A DNA stretch of 36,104 nucleotides from Ruminococcaceae bacterium UBA7075 (GTDB taxonomy: Bacteria > Bacillota > Clostridia > Oscillospirales > Acutalibacteraceae): positions 14,940 to 51,043 of the forward strand of contig DKZL01000010.1 of the NCBI GenBank assembly GCA_002493635.1, in the 5' to 3' direction. The notes beneath the pieces are model-generated. The model saw only the letters and a program-made list of their open reading frames with translations. It ran no database searches and was not told where the DNA came from. Numbering within the stretch: the first letter of the stretch is position 1; every line of letters begins with the position of its first letter. A program made the translations under genes and the position numbers. Positions 1 to 6,585 of this stretch are shown in pieces.

Positions 1-428
1 TTCATAATGTTTTTGAATGGAATAAAATCGTTTATTCCAAAATCTGAGTTTCCGTCAGCTGAATCAAGATTATCGGAAATTGAAATGAAACGAATTTCCT
101 TTTTCGGGAAAAGAACCTCCGTATAATATCCAACCTTTAAATAATTTCTGCCAAGCCGAGACAAATCCTTTACAATAATTGAACCGATTAGATTATCTTC
201 GACATCATCAATCATTTTTAAAAAGTCAGGACGGTTAAAATTCGTTCCCGAATATCCATCATCAACATAGAATTTGCAATTGTCAAAGCCATTGTTAAAA
301 GCATAATCTTGTAGAATTTCTTTCTGATGAATAATACTGTTTGAATCTCCCTTAAGCTCATCATCAGAAGATAATCGGCAATATAAAGCCGTTATTTTTA
401 CTTCTTTTCCTGTTTGCATATCGTGCAT
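1..428 (-). CDS. Large serine recombinase, N-terminal part (cut by window edge)
   Basis: Reading leftward from an ATG at 428 (or the in-frame ATG at 419) the frame stays open to base 1 and gives about 140 residues of a resolvase/invertase-type catalytic domain. Visible motifs are YCRLSSDDE near the N-terminus, whose Ser after YCRL is the expected nucleophile, DGYSGTNFNRP, and KDLSRLGRNY. The family (TndX/TnpX-like large serine recombinases) excises and integrates ICEs through a Ser-DNA intermediate; the zinc-ribbon and coiled-coil C-terminus would lie left of the window. An AGGAGG sits only 2 nt before the 428 ATG and 11 nt before the 419 ATG, so the start is ambiguous. It is presumably expressed from the conserved element at 536-573. 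No att site is visible here. Confidence 0.93.
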   Translation of the reverse strand, partial: MHDMQTGKEVKITALYCRLSSDDELKGDSNSIIHQKEILQDYAFNNGFDNCKFYVDDGYSGTNFNRPDFLKMIDDVEDNLIGSIIVKDLSRLGRNYLKVGYYTEVLFPKKEIRFISISDNLDSADGNSDFGINDFIPFKNIM

Positions 429-535
429 TTCCTCCTTTTCTGACAAACAGGCAATATTGAAATGAAGTAAATAATAGCACATTGCCGTCAAGATTACAAG
501 ATTTTTGCAACTATTAGCGAGAGAAAAAAGCCTCC

Positions 536-573
536 CTCTACTTATACGCCGCAAAAAACAGCGTTTCGCAACC
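536..573 (-). promoter_or_regulatory. Conserved promoter-like element, copy A (recombinase leader)
   Basis: On the minus strand this reads GGTTGCG, 13 nt, then TGCGGCGTATAAGTAGAG. The same blocks with the same 13-nt spacing occur at 1145-1182 (+) and 27340-27376 (-), each about 110-160 bp upstream of a gene pointing the same way. TTGCGA and TATAAG are 19 nt apart and could act as -35 and -10. Here it faces the recombinase gene, giving a leader of about 100 nt. Confidence 0.6.
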
Positions 574-599
574 CTAAAAACGAAAAAAATTTAAAAAAT

Positions 600-1019
600 T
601 TAAAAATCTTCGTAATATGACTCAATAAGTGTCCGTAATTTCTTCAGGATACGGTGGAGCTTTTTCGTGTAAGCCTGTCGAGAAATATTGTGAGATTTAG
701 ACAATTCAGTGTAGGTTTTTTTGTCAGTAAAGAAACACTCATCGATTATTTGTTGTTCAAAATCGGTTAATTCCTTCAAAGCAGACATTAATGCTTGGTG
801 CATATGTTGCTTTCTTATTATTTCATCTACCGATTCAGCTTTGATATCAAAAATGTATGAATCATCAAACTTAATAACTTTTCCTTTGCATTTGATAAGT
901 CTTCTTTTATCTCGCTCATATAAATAATATCTTTCTTGCCTTTTGACACGCTTTTTATAATCCTTAAGAATTAAATGCGAATTGCATCTGTCAGAGTTGC
1001 TTTGATAATTATTGTTCAT
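600..1019 (-). CDS. Sigma-70 region 4-like HTH regulator
   Basis: 139 aa, basic. The C-terminal half resembles sigma region 4: after a helix with ALKELTDFEQQIIDECFF comes a helix-turn-helix around TYTELSKSHNISRQAYTKKLHRILKKL (about residues 100-128). The N-terminal 60 residues are very basic and no convincing region 2 (core-binding, -10 recognition) is visible, so it may be a sigma-like activator rather than a full sigma factor. Genes of this type commonly sit beside the serine recombinase in Tn1549/CTn-like elements. An AGGAGTG lies 11 nt before the ATG. It lies between two copies of the conserved promoter element, which makes it a candidate regulator of them (inference). Confidence 0.8.
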   Translation of the reverse strand: MNNNYQSNSDRCNSHLILKDYKKRVKRQERYYLYERDKRRLIKCKGKVIKFDDSYIFDIKAESVDEIIRKQHMHQALMSALKELTDFEQQIIDECFFTDKKTYTELSKSHNISRQAYTKKLHRILKKLRTLIESYYEDF

Positions 1020-1068
1020 CTTTAGTAAAACACTCCTGTCTTCCTAAAGAACGAACAAGCAATATAAT

Positions 1069-1087
1069 TGATAATAAAATATTATCA
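1069..1087. promoter_or_regulatory. Inverted repeat in promoter region of the sigma-like gene
   Basis: TGATAATA-AAA-TATTATCA is a perfect 8-bp dyad about 50-70 bp upstream of the sigma-like gene. It overlaps a possible minus-strand -10 (TAATAT at 1079-1084), with a weak TTGCTC 17 nt upstream. This could be an operator for autoregulation. The region is AT-rich, so chance is possible. Confidence 0.3.
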
Positions 1088-1144
1088 CATAATGTAATTT
1101 GGAGCAACAAAAAATAAAAAATTTTTCAGATTTTTTATAAAAGA

Positions 1145-1182
1145 GGTTGCGTTTTATCAAAAAATGCGGCTTATAAGTAGAG
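1145..1182 (+). promoter_or_regulatory. Conserved promoter-like element, copy C (mobC/relaxase leader)
   Basis: Reads GGTTGCG, 13 nt, TGCGGCTTATAAGTAGAG on the plus strand. The outer blocks match copies A (536-573) and B (27340-27376) while the 13-nt spacer differs, which argues for selected protein contacts rather than recent duplication. It points at mobC, whose ATG is about 160 bp downstream, with the probable oriT inside that leader. Confidence 0.6.
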
Positions 1183-1204
1183 CAACATAAAAAACGCTTT
1201 TCAA

Positions 1205-1310
1205 AAGTAGCAAGCACTGCTATTTGTGGACACAAATAGCAAATTTTGCTCCGCTTTCCGCTTCGACAAAATTACGCTTGTTAAGGGATACCCCTAAAAC
1301 CCCGATTACA
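1205..1310. other. Probable origin of transfer (oriT)
   Basis: The non-coding stretch before mobC holds a perfect 11-bp inverted repeat, TGCTATTTGTG at 1218-1228 and CACAAATAGCA at 1231-1241, with a 2-nt loop. It is followed by a region with TTACGCTTG and a near-palindrome TTAAGGGATACCCCTAA at about 1280-1296. A hairpin next to a GC-rich short motif directly upstream of mobC/relaxase is the usual layout of MOBP-type oriTs. The nick site cannot be fixed from sequence alone; the likely place is the TACGCTTG/AAGGGATACCCC part. There is no ORF here. Confidence 0.5.
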
Positions 1311-1338
1311 AAAAATATATAAAATAAAGGTATTAATT

Positions 1339-1683
1339 ATGGATAAAAATAGAACAAAATCAATTATTTTAAAATTTCGTGTAAACCAAAAAGAAAAAGA
1401 GATTATTGAATTGCGTGCTGTGCAGGCAAATAAAAAATCTACAAGTGCATATTTACGAAAAATAGCACTTACAGGTGTGATAGTAAACTATGACAATCAG
1501 CAACTTAAAGATTTAAGAAAGTCTTTAATTGGAATTTCTACAAATATAAACCAAATCGCAGTAAGAGTTAATTCAACAAATCGCTTTTATGACGATGATA
1601 TTCAATATATGAAAAAGGTGTTAAACGATATATGGCAATCTCTAAACTCAGTCCAATTAAGTCTACACTCGCTCTCGCAATAG
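1339..1683 (+). CDS. mobC: MobC-like relaxosome accessory protein
   Basis: 114 aa. MobC proteins bind oriT with a ribbon-helix-helix fold and help the relaxase melt and nick DNA. An N-terminal basic strand (KSIILKFRVNQKEKEIIELRA) is followed by a segment with STSAYLRKIALTG, typical of the RHH helix B. The C-terminal half matches the MobC pattern of LRKSLIGISTNINQIAVRVN, then DIQYMKKVLNDIWQ. It begins just after the putative oriT and its 3' end overlaps the relaxase start by 52 bp in another frame, the usual mobC-mobA arrangement. No strong SD is visible (weak AAAGGT before the ATG). Confidence 0.88.
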   Translation: MDKNRTKSIILKFRVNQKEKEIIELRAVQANKKSTSAYLRKIALTGVIVNYDNQQLKDLRKSLIGISTNINQIAVRVNSTNRFYDDDIQYMKKVLNDIWQSLNSVQLSLHSLSQ

Positions 1684-2999
1684 ACTATATACTTAATCCT
1701 GAAAAAACTGATAATGGAAAATATACATTTGCATATGGTTGTTCATTAGATTCGAGAGATGCTGCAAAAGATTTTTTGAATATCAGAGATTTGGGGACAG
1801 GCAAAGGCGATGTTTTGGCGCAACATATAAAACTAAGTTTTAAGGGAAATGAAGTTACACCTGAAGAAGCTATTCAGATTGGAGTAGAACTTGCCGATAA
1901 ATTATTAAAAGGTAAATATCAATATGTATTGGCAGCTCACACTAATACTGAAAATATACATATTCACCTAATCTTTAATAATGTTGATTTTGAAAATTAC
2001 AGAACCTTTGAATACCAAGAAAACAGAGGAAAAGTATCGTGGGAGAATCTTCGTAAAATTAATGATGAACTATGTAAAGAACATAATCTTTCGGTTATTG
2101 AAAATCCGCAAACAGGAAAAGGCAAATGTTATTACGAATGGCAGCAGGATGCTCTCGGAAAAAGTTGGAAATCAAAATTGCGTTATGCTATTGATGAAAC
2201 AATTATGCAATCTGCCACTTTTGATGAATTTTTAGAAAACATAAGAAAAAAGGAAATTGAATGCGTTTATAATCCTGAAAATGTAATAAAAATTAAATTT
2301 CGAATGAAAGGGCAAGAACGATTTTCAAGAGGAAGAACATTAGGTTGGTATTATGGTGAACCGCAAATCAGACGAAGAATTGAACAGTATCAACTACTAA
2401 AAAGCGGTATATCCGGAAGAAACATCAGAACAAAAATTATTGATACAAGCAACGATGTTTTTCAAACTTCAAAAGGATTATTGCATTGGGCGGATATTCA
2501 GAATATGAAGGAAGCTTCAAGACTTATCAATTATCTGACTACTCATAATTTGCATAGCCAAGAAGAATTAGAAAAATCAGCAACATCTACATACAACGAT
2601 AGAATGGTTATAGTATCAAGACTAAATTCTTACCAGAATAGGATTAACGAATTATCAGATGTTATTAAAGTTTTAAGAACATATAAAAAACACAAGCCTG
2701 TTCACGAGCAGTATTTACAATCAAAATCAAAGAATAAATTTCAAAAAGAAAACGCCAACGCACTTTTGAAGTACGATGACGTTGTTGAAAAATTAAAGCA
2801 AATGTTTCCAAATAAAAAGTTACCGAATCTTGAACGATTAGAAAAAGAAAAAACGGAACTTATTTCTCAGGTAAAAGAATTGAATGAAGAGTATAAGAAA
2901 ATTATTATTGAACTTAAAGAAATAGAGTATGCTCAGAAGTCAATTAATGAATATATCAGAACAATGAATAAATCAACAACTAAAAATGAATTGGAGTAA
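1632..2999 (+). CDS. MOBP-type relaxase/mobilization nuclease
   Basis: 455 aa. Nicks oriT and pilots the strand during conjugation. The relaxase domain fills about residues 1-200: a candidate catalytic Tyr at 19 (AIDYILNPEKT), a conserved AQHIKLSF strand, and the metal-binding histidine motif AHTNTENIHIHLIFN at about 102-116 (H103, H110, H112). A mid region with RGRTLGWYYGEPQIRRRIEQ is typical of this ICE family. The C-terminal 130 residues are predicted coiled coil and helical. Residues about 390-427 are encoded by a 113-bp stretch (2800-2912) that recurs without mismatch in the gene at 18565-20175. It stops 2 bp before the convergent zinc-ribbon gene. Confidence 0.95.
   Translation: MAISKLSPIKSTLALAIDYILNPEKTDNGKYTFAYGCSLDSRDAAKDFLNIRDLGTGKGDVLAQHIKLSFKGNEVTPEEAIQIGVELADKLLKGKYQYVLAAHTNTENIHIHLIFNNVDFENYRTFEYQENRGKVSWENLRKINDELCKEHNLSVIENPQTGKGKCYYEWQQDALGKSWKSKLRYAIDETIMQSATFDEFLENIRKKEIECVYNPENVIKIKFRMKGQERFSRGRTLGWYYGEPQIRRRIEQYQLLKSGISGRNIRTKIIDTSNDVFQTSKGLLHWADIQNMKEASRLINYLTTHNLHSQEELEKSATSTYNDRMVIVSRLNSYQNRINELSDVIKVLRTYKKHKPVHEQYLQSKSKNKFQKENANALLKYDDVVEKLKQMFPNKKLPNLERLEKEKTELISQVKELNEEYKKIIIELKEIEYAQKSINEYIRTMNKSTTKNELE
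2800..2912 (+). repeat. 113-bp identical inverted repeat, copy 1 (in relaxase gene)
   Basis: Identical base for base to the reverse complement of 19744-19856. It encodes the segment beginning MFPNKKLPNLERLEKEK and ending in EEYKKIIIE in the same frame in both genes. The first flanking bases on each side differ, so the boundaries are sharp. Relaxases of this class usually carry a related segment near the C-terminus, so this is probably the donor copy (inference). Confidence 0.95.
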
Positions 3000-3001
3000 A
3001 A

Positions 3002-3448
3002 TCATTTGCTCTGCTCATTGGAATTCTGCTGAATATATAAAGTAATCGCATTATTGACAAACTCGTTAAAACTCATATTGTGCTCAGCTGCAAAATCCTG
3101 AATATTTTTTTTAGTACCCTTTTTCATATAGAAAATGCAGGTATCATAGTTTTTCGCTGTATATTCTGAATTTGGTTTTGACTTCTTTTTATTTGTATAT
3201 TTCTTACGACAGTTTTCACATACCTTTTGACTGCCGGATTTAAGAATATAAGTGTTCCCACATTCAGGGCAAATTTCCGGTTCACCTATTGTTCGAGTTT
3301 TCTCGCAATTCTTAATTTTTTCCTGATAAATTTTTGAGCGATTGTTCTGTCTGACTTTTCTGCAATCAGGACAATAGCTTGCTCTGTTGGCGGTTGATTG
3401 GAATGTGTTTCCACACATTTTACAAATAAATTCTTTAATAAATAACAC
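3002..3448 (-). CDS. Double zinc-ribbon protein with C-terminal ribbon-helix-helix
   Basis: 148 aa. Two Cys4 ribbons are visible: CKMCGNTF with YCPDCRK (about residues 9-29) and CPECGNTYILKSGSQKVCENC (about 60-80). The C-terminal 50 residues (KNYDTCIFYMKKGTKKNIQDFAAEH, then NMSFNEFVNNAITLYI) look like an Arc/RHH DNA-binding domain. It is probably a DNA-binding regulator. Its own promoter (3497-3525) and leader carry a 46-bp dyad, which suggests autoregulation. It is convergent with the relaxase and divergent from the ssb operon, so it is well placed to repress both directions. The exact family is not recognised. Confidence 0.75.
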   Translation of the reverse strand: MLFIKEFICKMCGNTFQSTANRASYCPDCRKVRQNNRSKIYQEKIKNCEKTRTIGEPEICPECGNTYILKSGSQKVCENCRKKYTNKKKSKPNSEYTAKNYDTCIFYMKKGTKKNIQDFAAEHNMSFNEFVNNAITLYIQQNSNEQSK

Positions 3449-3453
3449 CTCTC

Positions 3454-3499
3454 AATCAGTTATGCAAAACAATAATATTATTGCTATGTATAACTGATT
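3454..3499. promoter_or_regulatory. 46-bp dyad, probable operator of the zinc-ribbon/RHH gene
   Basis: Outer arms AATCAGTTAT (3454-3463) and ATAACTGATT (3490-3499) and a perfect inner palindrome CAATAATATTATTG (3470-3483) share the same centre at 3476.5. It lies between the predicted start of transcription and the ribosome site of the zinc-ribbon gene, where a bound repressor would block transcription. The inner palindrome resembles the dyads in the promoters at 3565-3593 and 29719-29747. Confidence 0.6.
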
Positions 3500-3525
3500 A
3501 TAGATGGTTGATGTATAAATGTCAA
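3497..3525 (-). promoter_or_regulatory. Consensus promoter for the zinc-ribbon gene
   Basis: On the minus strand, TTGACA (3520-3525) and TATAAT (3497-3502) are separated by exactly 17 nt. This is a perfect vegetative sigma-A promoter about 50 bp upstream of the start codon at 3448. The -10 overlaps the right arm of the dyad at 3454-3499. Confidence 0.8.
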
Positions 3526-3564
3526 TCTAAAAAAGAAAAAGTATTAAAAAATGATAGTTTATAC

Positions 3565-3593
3565 TTGACAATGATAATATTGTTAAGTATAAT
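3565..3593 (+). promoter_or_regulatory. Consensus promoter of the ssb-parAB operon with internal dyad
   Basis: TTGACA (3565-3570), a 17-nt spacer, TATAAT (3588-3593). The spacer together with the -35 contains the dyad ACAAT-N6-ATTGT (3568-3583). The spacer matches that of the minus-strand promoter at 29719-29747 at 14 of 17 positions, which points to a shared regulator. Confidence 0.8.
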
Positions 3594-3618
3594 ATAAGCA
3601 AATAAAAAAGTAAAAATT

Positions 3619-3643
3619 ACTTATGCCCCAGTGGGGCATAAGT
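3619..3643 (+). promoter_or_regulatory. Leader hairpin of the ssb operon
   Basis: ACTTATGCCCC-AGT-GGGGCATAAGT: a perfect 11-bp stem with a 3-nt loop in the 5' leader, ending just before the AAGGAG of the first gene. No T-run follows on the plus strand, so it is not a forward terminator. On the minus strand it is followed by a T-rich stretch. It could be an mRNA stability element, a translational control site or a leftward terminator insulating the divergent promoter. Confidence 0.55.
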
Positions 3644-3661
3644 GGGAAAAGGAGATTTTAA

Positions 3662-3745
3662 ATGGTAGCAGGGATTCTTATAGGAGCTTTCATTGGTGTT
3701 TTTATCGGTGTTGGATTTATGTGTCTTTTTTACTACACTGATTAA
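3662..3745 (+). CDS. 27-aa membrane peptide, DUF3789-like
   Basis: Encodes 27 residues that begin MVAGILIGAFIGVFIGVG and end FMCLFYYTD. It is one hydrophobic, Gly-rich helix, like the very short DUF3789 proteins found in ICEs and phages of Clostridia. The ATG has a good AAGGAG 8 nt upstream and the stop lies 43 bp before the SSB start, so it is the first cistron of the operon. It is too short for most gene finders. The role of the family is unknown; a single-pass membrane peptide is all that can be supported. Confidence 0.65.
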   Translation: MVAGILIGAFIGVFIGVGFMCLFYYTD

Positions 3746-3788
3746 AGATAAATTTAATATTCCAAATAAAACAAAGGAGGATTTAAAA

Positions 3789-4205
3789 ATGATTAGAAAC
3801 AATGTTAGATTAATAGGAAGATTAACAGCAGACCCGGAACTCAGATACACAAAGACCGAAAAGCCTGTATGTAATGTCGTGTTGGCTATAAACGATTTTC
3901 ACGGCGGTGAAGCTGACTATTTTCATCTCGTGTTCTGGAATGGCAAAGCAACTGCTCTTTGTGAGTACAAGAGTAAGGGCGATATGATTGCTGTAGAAGG
4001 TTATCTCAAGACAAGAAGCTACACGGATAAAGATAATGTAATCCGCAATATCGTCGAAGTCATTGTTGAAGAAACTGATTTTCTCGGCAAGACAAAAACA
4101 CAGGAACAGGAACCAATGCCCGACTTGAATCCGAATCACAAGTCACAGGAAGAATGGAAGTTAATCAATGATGCAATGGCTAATGTTGAAGACGCACCGT
4201 TCTAA
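3789..4205 (+). CDS. ssb: Single-stranded DNA-binding protein
   Basis: 138 aa from the ATG at 3789, chosen because it has a strong AAAGGAGG 8 nt upstream and because MIRNNVRLIGRLTADPELR is the canonical SSB N-terminus; an upstream in-frame ATG at 3693 has no support. The OB fold covers residues 1-105: GRLTADPELRYT, VCNVVLAINDF, ADYFHLVFWNGKATALCEY, KGDMIAVEGYLKTRSY. The acidic tail ends in EDAPF, a variant of the DDDIPF partner-binding tip. As an ICE-encoded SSB it would coat transferred single strands. It is shorter than chromosomal SSBs. Confidence 0.95.
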   Translation: MIRNNVRLIGRLTADPELRYTKTEKPVCNVVLAINDFHGGEADYFHLVFWNGKATALCEYKSKGDMIAVEGYLKTRSYTDKDNVIRNIVEVIVEETDFLGKTKTQEQEPMPDLNPNHKSQEEWKLINDAMANVEDAPF

Positions 4206-4232
4206 ATAAGTTAAAATCAGGAGATTAATAAA

Positions 4233-4448
4233 ATGAAAATTACAGAAAATGAAAAAATTATACACAATAAAAAGATGAGAGAAAAAGCCAAGAAAAATGG
4301 TGCAACAGTGCTTGAGTGGGACGGAGATATAATTGTTGGGTACGGTACAGATGCTGAATATGATACTCACGCATCGGATGTTATGAATGGATACGGTTAT
4401 TATGATGATAATGGTCAGTATCACAGTTATCGACAAAATGACGATTAA
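4233..4448 (+). CDS. Small acidic protein of unknown function
   Basis: 71 aa, preceded by CAGGAG at good spacing and located between ssb and parA in the same direction. The N-terminal half is basic and helical (KIIHNKKMREKAKKNG), the middle reads TVLEWDGDIIVGYGTDAEYD, and the C-terminus is rich in Tyr, Gly and Asp (MNGYGYYDDNGQYHSY). No membrane segment or known domain is recognised. Its place suggests a maintenance or replication accessory role, but this is only context. Confidence 0.65.
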   Translation: MKITENEKIIHNKKMREKAKKNGATVLEWDGDIIVGYGTDAEYDTHASDVMNGYGYYDDNGQYHSYRQNDD

Positions 4449-4519
4449 TAGAATCTATACAGGTTTTATACACTGGTGTTAAATTAAAGTAGAAAAATCA
4501 AGATTTGAGGTAAATTTCA

Positions 4520-5293
4520 ATGTGTAAAATAATATCAATAGCAAATCAAAAAGGTGGAGTCGGCAAGACTACAACAACGCTTAACTTAGGCGTTGCACTT
4601 GCATTACAAGGAAAATCTGTTTTATTAATTGACCTCGACCCACAGGCAAATCTTTCAAAATATGCAGGTTTTTGTAATGATGATATGCCAACTATGAGCG
4701 ATATGCTGATGGGACAGGTTGGAATGAGCAATCGTGTAAATATTAAGGATTGTATCAGGTACAGTGATGAAAATGGCATTGACTATATACCGTCTGATAT
4801 TAACCTCGCAAACGCAGACTTGTATCTTGCCGGAGTCTTATCTCGGGAAACGCTTCTTAAGCGCATTCTTAATAACGATACTATCAAGGCTTACGATTAT
4901 GTAATTATTGATTGCAACCCATCTCTCGGTGTCCTGCTGATGAATGCTCTGACTGCGAGTAACGGTATTATCATTCCGGTGCAAACCCAGGACTTTGCAT
5001 TTGACGGACTTACAACGCTCACAAATATCATTGAGCAAATACAGTCAACAATCAACTCTGAACTCGAAATTATCGGTGTGCTTGCTACAATGATTGATAA
5101 CACCAATGCCAGTAAGCGTGTGATTGAAAAGCTCGGGGAAAAATACGGAGAAAAACTCTTTGCTACTGTTATCCACCGTGCAACACAGGCGGTTGAAAGC
5201 ACCAACAAACATAAGAGCTTATGTTTGTTCAGCAAGAGCAAACTCGGTGATGAATACAGAGCGTTGGCTGATGAAGTTGCTGATAAATTGTAA
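4520..5293 (+). CDS. parA: ParA-family partition ATPase
   Basis: 257 aa. Deviant Walker A KGGVGKTTTTLN at about residues 11-22, Walker A' region LLIDLDPQANLSKYAGF at about 35-51, and YVIIDCNPSLGVLLMNAL as the Walker B region. This is the Soj/ParA layout without an N-terminal HTH. It uses ATP-dependent nonspecific DNA binding to move ParB-bound DNA. It is followed 41 bp later by parB, forming a partition cassette. In an ICE it would stabilise the excised circle, or may help position it for transfer. GAGG lies upstream of the start. Confidence 0.95.
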   Translation: MCKIISIANQKGGVGKTTTTLNLGVALALQGKSVLLIDLDPQANLSKYAGFCNDDMPTMSDMLMGQVGMSNRVNIKDCIRYSDENGIDYIPSDINLANADLYLAGVLSRETLLKRILNNDTIKAYDYVIIDCNPSLGVLLMNALTASNGIIIPVQTQDFAFDGLTTLTNIIEQIQSTINSELEIIGVLATMIDNTNASKRVIEKLGEKYGEKLFATVIHRATQAVESTNKHKSLCLFSKSKLGDEYRALADEVADKL

Positions 5294-5334
5294 GGATGAA
5301 TTTTCTGAATTTGTAAAGCAAAGGAGTTTGAAGA

Positions 5335-6267
5335 ATGACAGAATTTAATTTTGGAGCGATGATTTCGCAGGAAAATCAGGTTAAACAAATTCCTGTTGAG
5401 CAGCTTATTCCTTACCATAATCATCAGTACACCCTCTATGAGGGAGAACGCAGAGATGATATGGTGGAAAGCATCAGAGAACACGGTGTTATGACACCTA
5501 TTATATGCCGTCCTCATCCTGATGAAGATAAGGTAGGAATGTATGAAATCCTTATTGGTCACAACCGTTGGAACTGTTCAAGGTTAGCCGGACTTGAATA
5601 TGTTCCCGGAATTATTAAGGAAAATCTCTCTGATGAAGATGCTCAGACATATGTTGATGAAAGCAATTTGCTTCAGCGTGGTTTTAATGAGCTGAAAATA
5701 TCCGAGCAAGCAAGAGTAATTTCCCAAAGATATTTTGAAATGTTTTCCCAGGGCAAGCGAAATGACATTATCAATGAAATTCGTATGCTGTCCGGTGATG
5801 CTCCGCTTGAGAAAAAGTCAAATTCACGGGAAAAGGTCGGCGAAGAGTATGGACTGAGCCGCAATACTATCGCAAGGCTTGTCCGTATTAGCAAGCTGAT
5901 TGATAATATAAAGCAGTGGATAGACGACAAATCAATTTCAGTCAGAGCAGGTGTAGAGCTTTCATATCTTGACGAAGATGCTCAAAGTCTTTTATATGAT
6001 TTTAATTCCAATGAAGACGGAACTATGAAATACAAAATTTCAGAAGCACAGGCTAAGGACTTGCGTATACTCTATGATGATTGTAAAAAGGCTGAGGATA
6101 AACTTAACACTACAATGATTTCTCGGGTGTTAGTAGTGAAAAAGAAGAAACCGGATAAAAAGATAAGTGTTAAGCCTGATACATACCTGAAATATTTCAA
6201 AGACAAAAATGCCGACGAAGTTCAGGAAATTCTTGAACAAGCACTGCAACAATATTTTAACTTTTAA
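5335..6267 (+). CDS. parB: ParB-family partition protein
   Basis: 310 aa. The N-terminal ParB/Sulfiredoxin-like CTPase domain begins at VEQLIPYHNHQY (about 21-32) and includes the EGERRDDMVESIREHGVMTPI strand-helix and the nucleotide-pocket motif GHNRW at about 75-79 (GHRR in canonical ParB). The central HTH is at KVGEEYGLSRNTIARLVRI (about 166-184). The C-terminal 100 residues are charged and helical with a final EILEQALQQYF. A good AAAGGAG precedes the start. No parS-like repeats could be identified with confidence near by. Confidence 0.93.
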   Translation: MTEFNFGAMISQENQVKQIPVEQLIPYHNHQYTLYEGERRDDMVESIREHGVMTPIICRPHPDEDKVGMYEILIGHNRWNCSRLAGLEYVPGIIKENLSDEDAQTYVDESNLLQRGFNELKISEQARVISQRYFEMFSQGKRNDIINEIRMLSGDAPLEKKSNSREKVGEEYGLSRNTIARLVRISKLIDNIKQWIDDKSISVRAGVELSYLDEDAQSLLYDFNSNEDGTMKYKISEAQAKDLRILYDDCKKAEDKLNTTMISRVLVVKKKKPDKKISVKPDTYLKYFKDKNADEVQEILEQALQQYFNF

Positions 6268-6282
6268 GGAGGAAGGAAAGTA

Positions 6283-6585
6283 ATGGCAAAAAAATGTAGA
6301 GGAAAAAGTCCTTACTTATCGAGTAACCTCTACACGATTCGTAAGTATGCGGTTGTTTCGCAACAAGAAATTGCGGATTCGATTGGTGTAGAGAGAACAA
6401 CCTATACTAAATGGGAGATTGGCACTGAACCATCATATTATCATTTGAGTAAAATAATTAAGTTTTACAACGATAAAGGTGTTTCATTGGATTATAATAT
6501 GCTGCTTTCTGCACCCATACAAATTACACTACAATCCCGAGCTACTGGGGAAATCATAATGAACAGAAAGAATGATGACATATGA
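6283..6585 (+). CDS. XRE-type helix-turn-helix protein
   Basis: 100 aa, with an excellent AAGGAGG upstream. Residues about 18-55 form a Cro/C1-type HTH: LYTIRKYAVVSQQEIADSIG, then VERTTYTKWEIGTEPSYYHLSKII. The C-terminal 35 residues have no known domain. It sits directly after parB and its stop overlaps the next start (ATGA), so it is co-translated with a membrane protein. It may regulate the operon or bind a partition or transfer site. Confidence 0.82.
   Translation: MAKKCRGKSPYLSSNLYTIRKYAVVSQQEIADSIGVERTTYTKWEIGTEPSYYHLSKIIKFYNDKGVSLDYNMLLSAPIQITLQSRATGEIIMNRKNDDI

Noticed and set aside
1044..1235. 63-aa minus-strand frame over the promoter C/oriT region
   Set aside because: Low-complexity Phe/Tyr/Cys composition, no ribosome site, and it covers the dyad and the conserved promoter element.
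3693..3788. Longer SSB with an extra 32-aa N-terminus
   Set aside because: The upstream part overlaps the DUF3789-like peptide in another frame and the ATG at 3789 has a strong SD and a canonical SSB start.
4897..5562. 221-aa minus-strand frame across parA and parB
   Set aside because: Both opposing genes are clear family members with good ribosome sites; this frame is an antisense shadow.
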